Of a stretch of 64,000 nt of DNA, positions 1 to 9,599 are shown one piece after another; within the stretch, counting starts at the first letter, position 1, and every line of letters begins with the position of its first letter. Under the pieces are notes generated by a model. It searched no databases, was not told the DNA's origin, and saw only the letters and a list, made by a program, of their open reading frames with translations. Location of the stretch: assembly GCF_016757755.1 (NCBI RefSeq), contig NZ_CP068437.1, positions 558,001 through 622,000 on the forward strand, written 5' to 3'. The position numbers and the translations under genes were made by a program. Source of the DNA: Shewanella sp. KX20019. Its GTDB lineage: Bacteria > Pseudomonadota > Gammaproteobacteria > Enterobacterales > Shewanellaceae.

Positions 1-3000
1 TTTTGCCGCAAGATCTTGATGACTCATACCGACCATTTGCAAGTAATGATCAATGGGGGCGGAAGTGACTTGGCTTGCTGGCGTATGTAGCGGAGCCGCT
101 AACGGTTCATCTTGAGCTACTAGATCGCCGCCTGATTTTTCGTCGAACTCTGCATGAGCAGTGTCATCTGTAATGGCAAACGGGTCTAAATCAACACTTA
201 CATTCGCGACTGCATCGTCTTGCGGCACGTCGTGGGCAACAGAAACTGGTGGGGGCGGTGGTGCTTGATGGCTAAAAACTGGGGTGACTGTCATGTCCAA
301 CACCTCAGAACCAAGTGTCAGCTTTCCACTGTGGCCGGGCCCGTGGCTTAAAATGCTCACTTGAACATGCATCACCACATCATCGTGGTGAGAGCCTTGT
401 AGAGCAACCTCAAACCTATCTTCATGTACACCGATATTTTGCGAAGAACCATGTGGTCCTGTATGAGTATTGGCATGTTCTTGATAACTCAATTGGCCTG
501 TTTTGGGGTTTATCGATAGCGTGCCCCATTGGCTAGTATAAGAGGTGTGATAATGGCCATTAACAAGTATTTTCCAACCTTGCTCTGCGACAGGAACAGG
601 GGTTTGAGTTGGCGCTAAAGTCGGGATGCCTAAAGATGCGCCGATATGGTGGCTGCCAGGAGGAGCTGTTACCACGATAGGTTCAGGCTTTGCATTCGCC
701 GCAATGTTTAACGCCGAATTCACGTTGCCGTGCTCATCGGTCATGATCGCTTTTATAATGCTGCTAGGCGTAACTTCAAGCGTAATACCATGGGCTAAAC
801 TGTTAGCATCTAGTACGTGGTCGACACCATTGATATTAAGATGTTCACCTATTTGGGCATCTGCTGCAGCATGGACTGTAGCGGTAATTGTGCCGGCATG
901 ACCTTGAGCTATTTCAGCTTTGCTGTAGGCGTTGTCACTGCCAGGAGTTTCAAATGTAATACTAGGCATACCTACTTGGGTATCAGTGTCATAGTGCAGG
1001 ACTTGTGTGGCACTGGCTGGATTGCCTGCGCTATCTGTCGTAGAGACGCTGGCGGTGATTGATGAGGATGCTGATAGCTCGCTACCAGCGATGTTGATAC
1101 TAAATTGTCCGCTATGATCCACTGTTGCTGTATAGGTATGTTGTCCAACGAGTAAGCGGACAATATCGCCTTGGTGGGCATCGCCCGCCACGTTGCCTGT
1201 CACACTGATATCAGTGCCTCTCTCTTGCGCGTTAATCACATTATCGCTAGTGATGGGATCCAATTGAATGCTAGTGTTTGCATGGGTATCAATGGTAAAG
1301 GCTTGCGTGCCCGTGGTGGCACTCCCGAGGTTACCGGCGTTATCGCTGGTGATAACGGAGGCTTCAATTGAGTGAACTTGTTGCTGGCCCGACGCGTAAA
1401 TACTATGGATGTTGGCTTTAATTAAGGTTTGCGCCGGAACTGAAATACTATAGTGACCTTGAGCATCAACCGTTGCGTTAAGTGAGTGAATGGTCTTGCC
1501 ATTAATACTTAAGCTCACTACATCACCCGCGTTAAAATCACCACTGACTTGACCTGTGATATCAATGCTTTTCCCTGACTCTGCGAGGTTAATAATGTTG
1601 TCAGCGGTGACGGAATTAACGCTGATATGAGGAGTTGGATTTTGGGTATCAACCAACAAATGGGTGGTTATTTCTGGTGTTACATTACCCGCGACATCAA
1701 CCGATCCCACCTTAATGGGATAGCTTTGATCTGTCGGCATAATACTTTGATGCTCAGATGCATTGAGTGTCAGGCTCCAACTACCATCAGCTTTAACGAC
1801 CGCATTGTAGATATGGTTCTTATCTAATTCGACATAAACGCGATCGCCAGCGGCGATATTTGAGGTGGTTCCCGTTATTTCTAACGGCTGATTATTTTCT
1901 AATGCGTTGAGTGCATTATCTTTAGAGATAGTATTAACTGAAATTGTCCCCGGGGTAGTGTCGAGGGTGTAACCAAAGCTGGTGGCCGCTGAGGTGTTAC
2001 CTGCAATGTCGGTTTGTCTAATTTGTAGGTTATTCTGTCCTTCAGTAGGTGCAAATTGAGTTGTCCAACTGTGGCCGTTATCAATAGAATATTCTATTTT
2101 TGCACCTGCTTCACTGGCAATCGTTAACTGTCCATCTTTGGTTATTAAATCTGGGGTTGGGTTGAGCTCTCCACTAGTATCGTGCTTTAAGGACACAGCA
2201 GGAGCGGCAACTTGGTTATCTAGTGTGAAGGTCAGTGAAGTTTTAGGAGAGACATTCCCAGCTAAGTCCGTTTGCCTTACATCAACGGTATTTCTGCCTT
2301 GTTGTGGGGTAAAACCGTGGGTCCATGTTTGGCCGTGATCAGTGGAATATTCAATGCTTGCACCGGACTCTTGCCCTGTGATGGTTAACGAACCATCGTT
2401 ACTGATGAGGTCACTGCCAAGCCCTGTGTCGTGTGTCAGTGACAGTGATAATACTGCCACACTAAGGTCTGCTGTTGGCGCTATTTCGTGGGTGATAGTC
2501 GAAACATTACCCACTTTGTCGGTAACGCTGGCGGTGACTGTCGCGCCCGGAGCAACTTCAACATTTACTTCACCGGAGATAAACTCTGCATCAGTGACTT
2601 TTTGGTCTACCCCGTTAATGGTTAGAATATCTGAGGGTTTAACATCAGCCGCTAGATGAATAACTGCCGTGATAGTCCCCGCAGCGCCTAATGCAACTTC
2701 TGCTGCATTGTAGAGGTTATCAATTCCTGTGCTTTCAAAGGTGATGGTAGGTGCACTGGCATGTGTGTCTACGGTGAAACGATCAAATATACCTGCAGTA
2801 CCGGATGGCGTTTGATTGCCAGCATTGTCGGTTGCTTGAATATAAGCGGTATAGCTGCCGTCAGGAAGATTGGTGGCATTAACACTGTAGCCGCCTTTTC
2901 CATCGAGCGTAGCGTGGAGAGTTTCAATCACTTGGCTACCGTGTTTTATCAGAATATCAACGTTTGCCGTATCTAAGCTGACACTACCGCTGAATGTCGG

Positions 3001-6000
3001 TTGATGGTCTGCTTCCGTTTTTAAATTGACCTTAGCGATGGTGGGAGCCGTGTAATCCACTTCAATCGCTAGGCTTGCATGACTGTGATTACCTGCTGCA
3101 TCAGTTGCTGCAACGCTTAATGAGTGTAGGCCCTCTGCCAAGTTACTCGTAGTGAGTTGGTACGTGCCTTTAGCATCGGCACTTCCTGTAGCAATAATAG
3201 CGCCATGCTCATCGGTAATGGTTACTGTTGAATTAGCTTCAGCAGAACCTGTGATAACAGGTGTGTGATCATTGGTCAGGTTGTCGTGATCTGAGCTCCC
3301 TGAATCAGACGTTGCTTTCAAATTGATTGATGGGGTCATCATTGTGGTATCAATTTTAATATTTAGCAGCGGGGAAACTGCAGCTAAAGCGGATGAAGGT
3401 GCTAACGCCTTAGCAGATAAATTATGCGTACCGTCATTGAGGCTGGCAAGGTCGGCGCTGTAATTACCATTGGCATCAGATAGAGCGTGTCCAACAGGGA
3501 TTGTGCCGTCGTAAATGGTGACCTGAGAGAACGGAATATCGGTCGTGCCTGATATTGTTGGCGTATTGTCGTTAGTTAAGTTATCGGTATTTGAACTGCC
3601 ACTGTCACTACTGGCGATTAAATCTAAACTGACACTGTTAGCTGGTGGTGTGTTAGTGATTCCTGTTGGCGCTTGAGTCGTTAGCTGCGGGGTAGAGTTG
3701 ATAGCAGTGCTTATGGTTGCTTGGCCACCGGTCGTTGCTGGTGCGGAAACCGTTGCGGTTACAGTGAAGGTCAAAAACTCTCTCGTTTCACCACCATGGC
3801 CATCGCTGACTCGAACTTCAAATACCTCATGTCCTGTGTAGGTATGGCTTTGCGGATCGTAACTCATACCTGCAACAGAACTACCTGCTTGATATTGGTA
3901 AGCACCAGAAAAGTTATTAATGTTAAGTAAACCAAACTGACCGTGGGGTTGAATAGCATCGTATTGCAACTGTTGGTTATCGCCTTTATCGACATCACTA
4001 CCCAAGAGCTGACCATTGGTATTGGAGGTACTGTTAAAACTCAATGTTGGTGCGTCATTGGTACCACTAATAGTGACCACTATCTCTTGTTCAGTGCCAT
4101 CAATTGAGTGTACGGTGAATTTTTCAGTTAACTGCTGATTAACGCCTAATGATTGCACCTCCGCACGACCGTTAGGCACGATATAGTTCCAGCTACCGTC
4201 TTTTTGAATGACGAAACCACCTATTGATGCGCTACCATCAGTTTGCTGGTTAAGTGTTTCAGCTTGAAAGGTGTTATCTGGATTATCACTATCGGTGGCC
4301 GATAACAGCCCGCTAGCATTAAGAAAAGCAGTATTTATTAGATGAGCATCCTCAGTCATATGACCCGTACTTACACCGCTAATGACTGCGGAGTCATTTG
4401 TACCATCGATTTTGATAATGAGATTTTGTGGTGCACTTTGATCGCCATTGTTGTCAGTAGCAGTGATAGGGATGATCAGTGTTTCATGCTCACCGACCGC
4501 CAAATGGCTAAAGCTGGGGTCGGTGGGATCGAGGGAGTAACTGCCGTCGTTATTGAGAATAAAGCCAGCATGCTGATATGTGGTTGAGAAGGTTGCTGTA
4601 TCGCCGTGGTCTAGATCGGTAGCTGCGATCTGGCCTGTTATCTTTGCATCACCTTCATCGACGGTCTTCGAGCTGATGTGACTAACCACTGGCAGATCGT
4701 TAGTGCCGTTGATTCGGATCACTAAGTTCTGTGGTGCACTGCTGCCAGTATTGTTATCAGTAACAGTGATAGGAATGATCAGTGTTTCATGCTCACCGAC
4801 CGCCAAATGGTTAAAGCTGGGATCGGTGGGATCGAGGGAGTAACTGCCGTCGTTATTGAGAGTAAAGGCAGCATGTTGATAGCTAGTGGTGAAGCTTGCT
4901 GTATCGCCGTGATCGAGATCGGTAGCTGTGATCTGGCCTGTTATCTTTGCACTACCTTCATCAAGGCTTTCGGAACTGATATGGCTCACCACTGGATTAT
5001 CGTTAGTGCCGTTGATTCGGATCATCAAGTTCTGCGGCGCGCTGCTGCCAGTATTGTTATCAGTAGCTGTGATAGGGATGATCAGTGTCTCATGCTCGCC
5101 TACTGCTAAATGGTTAAAGCTGGGATCGGTGGGATCGAGGGAGTAACTGCCGTCGTTATTGAGAATAAAGCCAGCATGCTGATATGTGGTTGAGAAGGTT
5201 GCGGTATCGCCGTGATCGAGATCGGTAGCTGCGATCTGGCCTGTTATCTTTGCACTACCTTCATCAAGGCTTTTGGAACTGATATGGCTCACCACTGGAT
5301 TATCGTTAGTGCCGTTGATTCGGATGATCAAGTTCTGCGGCGCGCTGCTGCCAGTATTGTTATCAGTAGCTGTGATAGGGATGATCAGTGTCTCATGCTC
5401 GCCTACTGCTAAATGGTTAAAGCTGGGATCGAGGGAGTAACTGCCGTCGTTATTGAGAATAAAGCCAGCATGCTGATATGTGGTTGAGAAGGTTGCTGTA
5501 TCGCCGTGGTCTAGATCGGTAGCTGCGATCTGACCTGTTATCTTTGCATCACCTTCATCGACGGTCTTCGAGCTGATATGGCTCACTACTGGCTTGTCGT
5601 TAGTGCCGTTGATTCGGATCACCAAGTTCTTCGGTGCGCTGCTGCCTGTATTGTTATCAGTAGCAGTTATAGGAATGATCAGGGTTTCATGCTCGCCTAC
5701 CGCCAAATGGTTAAAGCTGGGAACGGTGGGATCGAGGGAGTAGCTGCCATCATGATTTAAGCTAAAGCCCGCATGTTGATAGCTAGTGGTGAAGCTTGCC
5801 GTATCGCCGTGGTCGAGATCGGTAGCGGCGATCTGACCAGTTATCTTTGCATCACCTTCATCGACGGTCTTCGAGCTGATGTGACTCACCACTGGCAGAT
5901 CGTTAGTGCCGTTGATTCGGATGATCAAGTTCTGTGGTGCACTTTTATCGCCATTGTTGTCTGTAGCAGTGATAGGAATGATCAGGGTTTCATGCTCACC

Positions 6001-9000
6001 GACCGCCAAATGGTTAAAGCTGGGATCGGTGGGATCGAGGGAGTAACTGCCGTCGTTATTGAGAGTAAAGGCAGCATGTTGATAGCTAGTGGTGAAGCTT
6101 GCTGTATCGCCGTGATCGAGATCGGTAGCTGTGATCTGGCCTGTTATCTTTGCACTACCTTCATCAAGGCTTTTGGAACTGATATGACTGACTACTGGAT
6201 TATCGTTAGTGCCGTTGATTCGGATCATCAAGTTCTGCGGCGCGCTGCTACCTGCATTGTTATCAGTAGCAGTGATGGGAATGATCAGTGTCTCCTGCTC
6301 ACCAACTGCCAAATGGTTAAAGCTTGGATCGGTGGGATCGAGTGTGTAGCTACCATCTGTATTTAAGCTAAAACCCGCATGTTGATAGTTAGTGGTGAAG
6401 GTTGCTGTATCGCCGTGGTCGAGATCGGTAGCGGCGATCTGACCAGTTATCTTTGCATCACCTTCATCGACGGTCTTCGAGCTGATGTGACTCACCACTG
6501 GCAGATCGTTAGTGCCGTTGATTCGGATGATCAAGTTCTGTGGTGCACTTTTATCGCCATTGTTGTCTGTAGCAGTGATAGGAATGATCAGCGTCTCATA
6601 CTCACCAACCGCCAAATGGTTAAAGCTGGGATCGGTGGGATCGAGTGTGTAGCTGCCATCTGAGTTTAAGCTAAAGCCCGCATGTTGGTAGCTAGTGGTG
6701 AAGCTTGCCGTATCGCCGTGATCGAGATCGGTAGTAGCGATCTGCCCTGTCACCTTTGCACTACCTTCATCGACGGTCTTCGAGCTTATGTGGCTGACTA
6801 CTGGCTTGTCGTTAGTGCCATCGATCTTGATAATGAGATTTTGTGGTGCACTTTGATCGCCATTGTTGTCAGTAGCAGTGATAGGAATGATCAGTGTTTC
6901 ATGCTCACCGACTGCCAAATGGTTAAAGCTGGGATCGGTGGGATCGAGGGAGTAACTGCCGTCGTTATTGAGAATAAAGCCAGCATGCTGATATGTGGTT
7001 GAGAAGGTTGCTGTATCGCCGTGGTCTAGATCGGTCGCTGCGATCTGGCCAGTTATCTTTGCATCACCTTCATCGACGGTCTTCGAGCTGATGTGACTAA
7101 CCACTGGCAGATCGTTAGTGCCTGTGATGGTGACCGCGAGTTTTTGCTCGGTGCCGTCAATTGAGTGAACTAGTAAAGTATCGGTAACGGTCTCGCCGAT
7201 TTTAAGTCTCTGAATCTGTGCGCTGTTGTTATTGGCAGTGTAAGTCCAGTGGCCACTGTTGTTGATAGTTAGCTCACCATATTGCCCTTGCAGGTGATCG
7301 GCAGTGAATAGGCTTTGACCGTTGTCGAGATCGGTTACATTTAGCTGACCATCGGCACGTAAACTACCACCGCTGGCTAAGTTTTTATCTTCAGTGAGGC
7401 TGGCTGTTGATACGCCTGAAATGACGGCTTTGTCATCAGTACCATTGATGCTGACCGTTATTTTTTTCTCGGTGCCATCGATGCTATGCACTAGCAGAGT
7501 ATCGGTAACGGTTTCGCCTGTTTTGAGTCCCTGAATTTGTGCGCTGTTGTTATTGGCAGTGTAAGTCCAGTGGCCACTATTGTTAATATTCAATTCGCCA
7601 TATTGACCTTGCAGGTGATCGGCAGTGAATAGGCTTTGGCCACTATCGGGATCGATTACATTTAGCTGACCATCGGCACGTAAACTACCACCGCTGGCTA
7701 AGTTTTTATCTTCAGTCAGGCAGGCTGTTGCAGTTCCCGAAATCACGGCTTTATCATCAGTACCATTGATGCTGACTGTTATTTTTTGCTCGGTGCCATC
7801 GACGCTATGAACTAGCAAAGTATCGGTAACGGTTTCGCCTGTTTTGAGTCCCTGAATTTGTGCGCTGTGGTTATTGGCAGTGTAAGTCCAGTGGCCACTG
7901 TTGTTGATAGTTAGTTCACCATATTGCCCTTGCAGGTGATCGGCAGTGAATTGGCTTTGGCCGCTGTCCGGATCGCTCACTGTGAGCTGGCCATCGGCAC
8001 GTAAACTACCACCGCTGGCTAAGTTTTTATCTTCTGTAATTGACCCAGTCGTAGTACCACCAATTTGAGCTGATTCATTGCTGCCATTTACCTGGACTGT
8101 GATTTGCTGTGAAACTGGCTGACCTGAACTATCGGTCGCGGTTACAAAAAAGGTTTCAGTGGCTAGTTGCCCCTGATTGAGTGCTAACGTATTAGGGCTT
8201 TGATTGTTTAAATGGTATTGCCAAGTACCAGTGCTTGGGTCAATGGTCAGAGTACCCATTTGGCCTTGTCCATTTGCTACCGCCCAGCTAACACTATCGC
8301 CATGATCTGGATCTGTGGCGATTAAGCTGCCTGATGCAGTATCGATTGCGCCGTGCTCGTTTAACGCTGCAAGATGAGAACCCGAAATCATGGGTCGGTC
8401 ATTGCTACCTTCAACTGTAACAGCAACGATGCTCTCAACATGATTTCCCCCAGCATCAGTGGCGGTAACCACAAATTGTTCAGTGTGATGTTCGTTCTCA
8501 GCTAAGGCATTGGTGGCCGAAGAGGCATTATTGAGTCGGTAGTGCCATTGGCCAGTGGTGGGGTCAATGCTAATCGATCCAAATTGCCCTTGTGAGTTAG
8601 AGATACTCCAGTCTATCTGAGTTGAGTTGTGGCCAGCAGCATGTAAAGTCCCCGATACTGAATCAATACTATAATCTTCTTTAACTTGTTGAATTTGTTG
8701 TTGACTACTTACTGATAAAGGCTTTTCATTCGTGCCAGTGCCAGTGCCAGTGCCAGTGCCAGTGCCAGTGCCAGTGCCAGTGCCAGTGCCAGTGCCAGTG
8801 CCAGTGCCAGTGCCAGTGCCAGTGCCAGTGCCAGTGCCAGTGCCAGTGCCAGTGCCAGTGCCAGTGCCAGTGCCAGTGCCAGTGCCAGTGCCAGTGCCAG
8901 TGCCAGTGCCAGTGCCAGTGCCAGTGCCAGTGCCAGTGCCAGTGCCAGTGCCAGTGCCAGTGCCAGTGCCAGTGCCAGTGAGGTCGGTAGAGTGATGTGG

Positions 9001-9585
9001 ATTTGGGACTGCTATTGTGGTTTTATCAGGGGTTATAGCCGTTAAAGCAACGGTAAAGTGCGGTTGATTGCTTTCATTTGGGGTAAACGTTAGCGGCCTT
9101 GCTATGTTACTTAACCCTATCGCACCATTGGCGTTAGCGTGAAAATGTGCTCCTGAATGTAAGCCTGTTGTTTCACTGGAACCTTGTGGTGAAGTATTTG
9201 CCGTTCGTTGAAGCTGACGGTTAGAAGATGTATCTGTTGCTGCTTGAGCTGACTCATCAGCTTGTGCCGTTAATGGCGTTTGAGTCTCTTTGTCGGCTTG
9301 CTCGACTTGCTGCTTGTTTAATGCAGTTTCTTCAGTTAACGATTCGTTTGAATCCTCTTTTGCGATGCTGCTGGCACTACTCCAAGATTTATCGGCGACT
9401 AAGTCCTTATTGCCGATGGCACTGGCTTTGCCGCCATCTCGAAGCTCTTTAGCTTTTAAATGGGCAACCTCCTTATCAAGCTGTTTAGCCTTTTGTTTGG
9501 CTTCCAATTGCCTTTGTTTTTTCTCCGCTTCAATAGCTTCTGATGTCTTAGCACTTGATGTGGATTTTTTATCGTCATGACTCAT
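1..9585 (-). CDS. Giant VCBS/Ig-like repeat adhesin, type I secretion substrate (C-terminus outside window)
   Basis: An uninterrupted reading frame of 3195 codons runs from ATG at 9585 (purine-rich RBS AGAGGAAG just upstream) off the left edge. Order of regions: residues 1-110 charged, Lys/Glu/Gln-rich and probably coiled coil; a Ser/Thr/Gln-rich stretch; residues about 202-284 alternating Thr-Gly; two VCBS-like units; three 107-residue units (about 503-824); nine about 101-residue cadherin/VCBS-like units (about 824-1730) with GTNDKPVV and TATDLDHGD-type motifs; then bacterial Ig-like domains, with a proline-rich run (PPPPP) near residue 3105. VCBS proteins are usually cell-surface or secreted adhesins. 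The gene starts 14 bp after the HlyD gene, so it is probably the operon's own substrate. The secretion signal must lie beyond the edge. I see no signal peptide, as expected for type I export. Substrate and ligand are unknown; it could be a biofilm or host-surface adhesin. Confidence 0.85.
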   Translation of the reverse strand, partial: MSHDDKKSTSSAKTSEAIEAEKKQRQLEAKQKAKQLDKEVAHLKAKELRDGGKASAIGNKDLVADKSWSSASSIAKEDSNESLTEETALNKQQVEQADKETQTPLTAQADESAQAATDTSSNRQLQRTANTSPQGSSETTGLHSGAHFHANANGAIGLSNIARPLTFTPNESNQPHFTVALTAITPDKTTIAVPNPHHSTDLTGTGTGTGTGTGTGTGTGTGTGTGTGTGTGTGTGTGTGTGTGTGTGTGTGTGTGTGTGTGTGTGTGTGTGTGTGTGTGTGTGTNEKPLSVSSQQQIQQVKEDYSIDSVSGTLHAAGHNSTQIDWSISNSQGQFGSISIDPTTGQWHYRLNNASSATNALAENEHHTEQFVVTATDAGGNHVESIVAVTVEGSNDRPMISGSHLAALNEHGAIDTASGSLIATDPDHGDSVSWAVANGQGQMGTLTIDPSTGTWQYHLNNQSPNTLALNQGQLATETFFVTATDSSGQPVSQQITVQVNGSNESAQIGGTTTGSITEDKNLASGGSLRADGQLTVSDPDSGQSQFTADHLQGQYGELTINNSGHWTYTANNHSAQIQGLKTGETVTDTLLVHSVDGTEQKITVSINGTDDKAVISGTATACLTEDKNLASGGSLRADGQLNVIDPDSGQSLFTADHLQGQYGELNINNSGHWTYTANNNSAQIQGLKTGETVTDTLLVHSIDGTEKKITVSINGTDDKAVISGVSTASLTEDKNLASGGSLRADGQLNVTDLDNGQSLFTADHLQGQYGELTINNSGHWTYTANNNSAQIQRLKIGETVTDTLLVHSIDGTEQKLAVTITGTNDLPVVSHISSKTVDEGDAKITGQIAATDLDHGDTATFSTTYQHAGFILNNDGSYSLDPTDPSFNHLAVGEHETLIIPITATDNNGDQSAPQNLIIKIDGTNDKPVVSHISSKTVDEGSAKVTGQIATTDLDHGDTASFTTSYQHAGFSLNSDGSYTLDPTDPSFNHLAVGEYETLIIPITATDNNGDKSAPQNLIIRINGTNDLPVVSHISSKTVDEGDAKITGQIAATDLDHGDTATFTTNYQHAGFSLNTDGSYTLDPTDPSFNHLAVGEQETLIIPITATDNNAGSSAPQNLMIRINGTNDNPVVSHISSKSLDEGSAKITGQITATDLDHGDTASFTTSYQHAAFTLNNDGSYSLDPTDPSFNHLAVGEHETLIIPITATDNNGDKSAPQNLIIRINGTNDLPVVSHISSKTVDEGDAKITGQIAATDLDHGDTASFTTSYQHAGFSLNHDGSYSLDPTVPSFNHLAVGEHETLIIPITATDNNTGSSAPKNLVIRINGTNDKPVVSHISSKTVDEGDAKITGQIAATDLDHGDTATFSTTYQHAGFILNNDGSYSLDPSFNHLAVGEHETLIIPITATDNNTGSSAPQNLIIRINGTNDNPVVSHISSKSLDEGSAKITGQIAATDLDHGDTATFSTTYQHAGFILNNDGSYSLDPTDPSFNHLAVGEHETLIIPITATDNNTGSSAPQNLMIRINGTNDNPVVSHISSESLDEGSAKITGQITATDLDHGDTASFTTSYQHAAFTLNNDGSYSLDPTDPSFNHLAVGEHETLIIPITVTDNNTGSSAPQNLVIRINGTNDLPVVSHISSKTVDEGDAKITGQIAATDLDHGDTATFSTTYQHAGFILNNDGSYSLDPTDPSFSHLAVGEHETLIIPITATDNNGDQSAPQNLIIKIDGTNDSAVISGVSTGHMTEDAHLINTAFLNASGLLSATDSDNPDNTFQAETLNQQTDGSASIGGFVIQKDGSWNYIVPNGRAEVQSLGVNQQLTEKFTVHSIDGTEQEIVVTISGTNDAPTLSFNSTSNTNGQLLGSDVDKGDNQQLQYDAIQPHGQFGLLNINNFSGAYQYQAGSSVAGMSYDPQSHTYTGHEVFEVRVSDGHGGETREFLTFTVTATVSAPATTGGQATISTAINSTPQLTTQAPTGITNTPPANSVSLDLIASSDSGSSNTDNLTNDNTPTISGTTDIPFSQVTIYDGTIPVGHALSDANGNYSADLASLNDGTHNLSAKALAPSSALAAVSPLLNIKIDTTMMTPSINLKATSDSGSSDHDNLTNDHTPVITGSAEANSTVTITDEHGAIIATGSADAKGTYQLTTSNLAEGLHSLSVAATDAAGNHSHASLAIEVDYTAPTIAKVNLKTEADHQPTFSGSVSLDTANVDILIKHGSQVIETLHATLDGKGGYSVNATNLPDGSYTAYIQATDNAGNQTPSGTAGIFDRFTVDTHASAPTITFESTGIDNLYNAAEVALGAAGTITAVIHLAADVKPSDILTINGVDQKVTDAEFISGEVNVEVAPGATVTASVTDKVGNVSTITHEIAPTADLSVAVLSLSLTHDTGLGSDLISNDGSLTITGQESGASIEYSTDHGQTWTHGFTPQQGRNTVDVRQTDLAGNVSPKTSLTFTLDNQVAAPAVSLKHDTSGELNPTPDLITKDGQLTIASEAGAKIEYSIDNGHSWTTQFAPTEGQNNLQIRQTDIAGNTSAATSFGYTLDTTPGTISVNTISKDNALNALENNQPLEITGTTSNIAAGDRVYVELDKNHIYNAVVKADGSWSLTLNASEHQSIMPTDQSYPIKVGSVDVAGNVTPEITTHLLVDTQNPTPHISVNSVTADNIINLAESGKSIDITGQVSGDFNAGDVVSLSINGKTIHSLNATVDAQGHYSISVPAQTLIKANIHSIYASGQQQVHSIEASVITSDNAGNLGSATTGTQAFTIDTHANTSIQLDPITSDNVINAQERGTDISVTGNVAGDAHQGDIVRLLVGQHTYTATVDHSGQFSINIAGSELSASSSITASVSTTDSAGNPASATQVLHYDTDTQVGMPSITFETPGSDNAYSKAEIAQGHAGTITATVHAAADAQIGEHLNINGVDHVLDANSLAHGITLEVTPSSIIKAIMTDEHGNVNSALNIAANAKPEPIVVTAPPGSHHIGASLGIPTLAPTQTPVPVAEQGWKILVNGHYHTSYTSQWGTLSINPKTGQLSYQEHANTHTGPHGSSQNIGVHEDRFEVALQGSHHDDVVMHVQVSILSHGPGHSGKLTLGSEVLDMTVTPVFSHQAPPPPPVSVAHDVPQDDAVANVSVDLDPFAITDDTAHAEFDEKSGGDLVAQDEPLAAPLHTPASQVTSAPIDHYLQMVGMSHQDLAAK
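4395..7112 (-). repeat. Nine tandem cadherin/VCBS-like units, 303 bp (101 aa) each
   Basis: Unit boundaries, taken at the conserved GTND motif, fall at about 4395, 4698, 5001, 5304, 5598, 5901, 6204, 6507, 6810 and 7113. Eight units are 303 bp and one (5304-5597) is 294 bp. Long stretches are identical at DNA level between units, which points to recent expansion or gene conversion. Each unit carries SLDPTDPSF and GEHETLIIPIT-type segments. Confidence 0.9.
7113..8075 (-). repeat. Three tandem VCBS-like units, 321 bp (107 aa) each
   Basis: Boundaries at the GTDDKAVISG-like motif fall at about 7113, 7434, 7755 and 8076, giving a constant 321-bp period. Units share LTEDKNLASGGSLRADGQL and HLQGQYGEL-type segments, typical of VCBS repeats. 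They are very similar in DNA but distinct from the 303-bp family that follows in the protein. Confidence 0.88.
8732..8980. repeat. Hexanucleotide microsatellite, 41.5 copies of GTGCCA
   Basis: A perfect run of a 6-bp unit, 249 bp long, lies inside the adhesin gene. On the coding (minus) strand it reads ACTGGC, giving alternating Thr-Gly at about residues 202-284. Because the unit is six bases, gain or loss of copies changes the length of the linker without breaking the frame. I see no interruptions. The forward-strand Pro-Val reading is an artefact of the repeat. Confidence 0.97.
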
Positions 9586-9599
9586 TATCTACTTCCTCT

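Noticed and set aside
4342..7002. Series of plus-strand open frames with similar sequences over the adhesin
   Set aside because: They repeat with the 303-bp period of the minus-strand gene and lie opposite an intact 3195-codon frame, so they are shadows.
4395..8075. Possible CRISPR array from regular repeats
   Set aside because: Units are 303 and 321 bp, contiguous and coding, without unique spacers.
8732..8995. Plus-strand 87-codon Pro-Val frame
   Set aside because: It is only the reverse reading of the hexanucleotide repeat inside the minus-strand adhesin gene.
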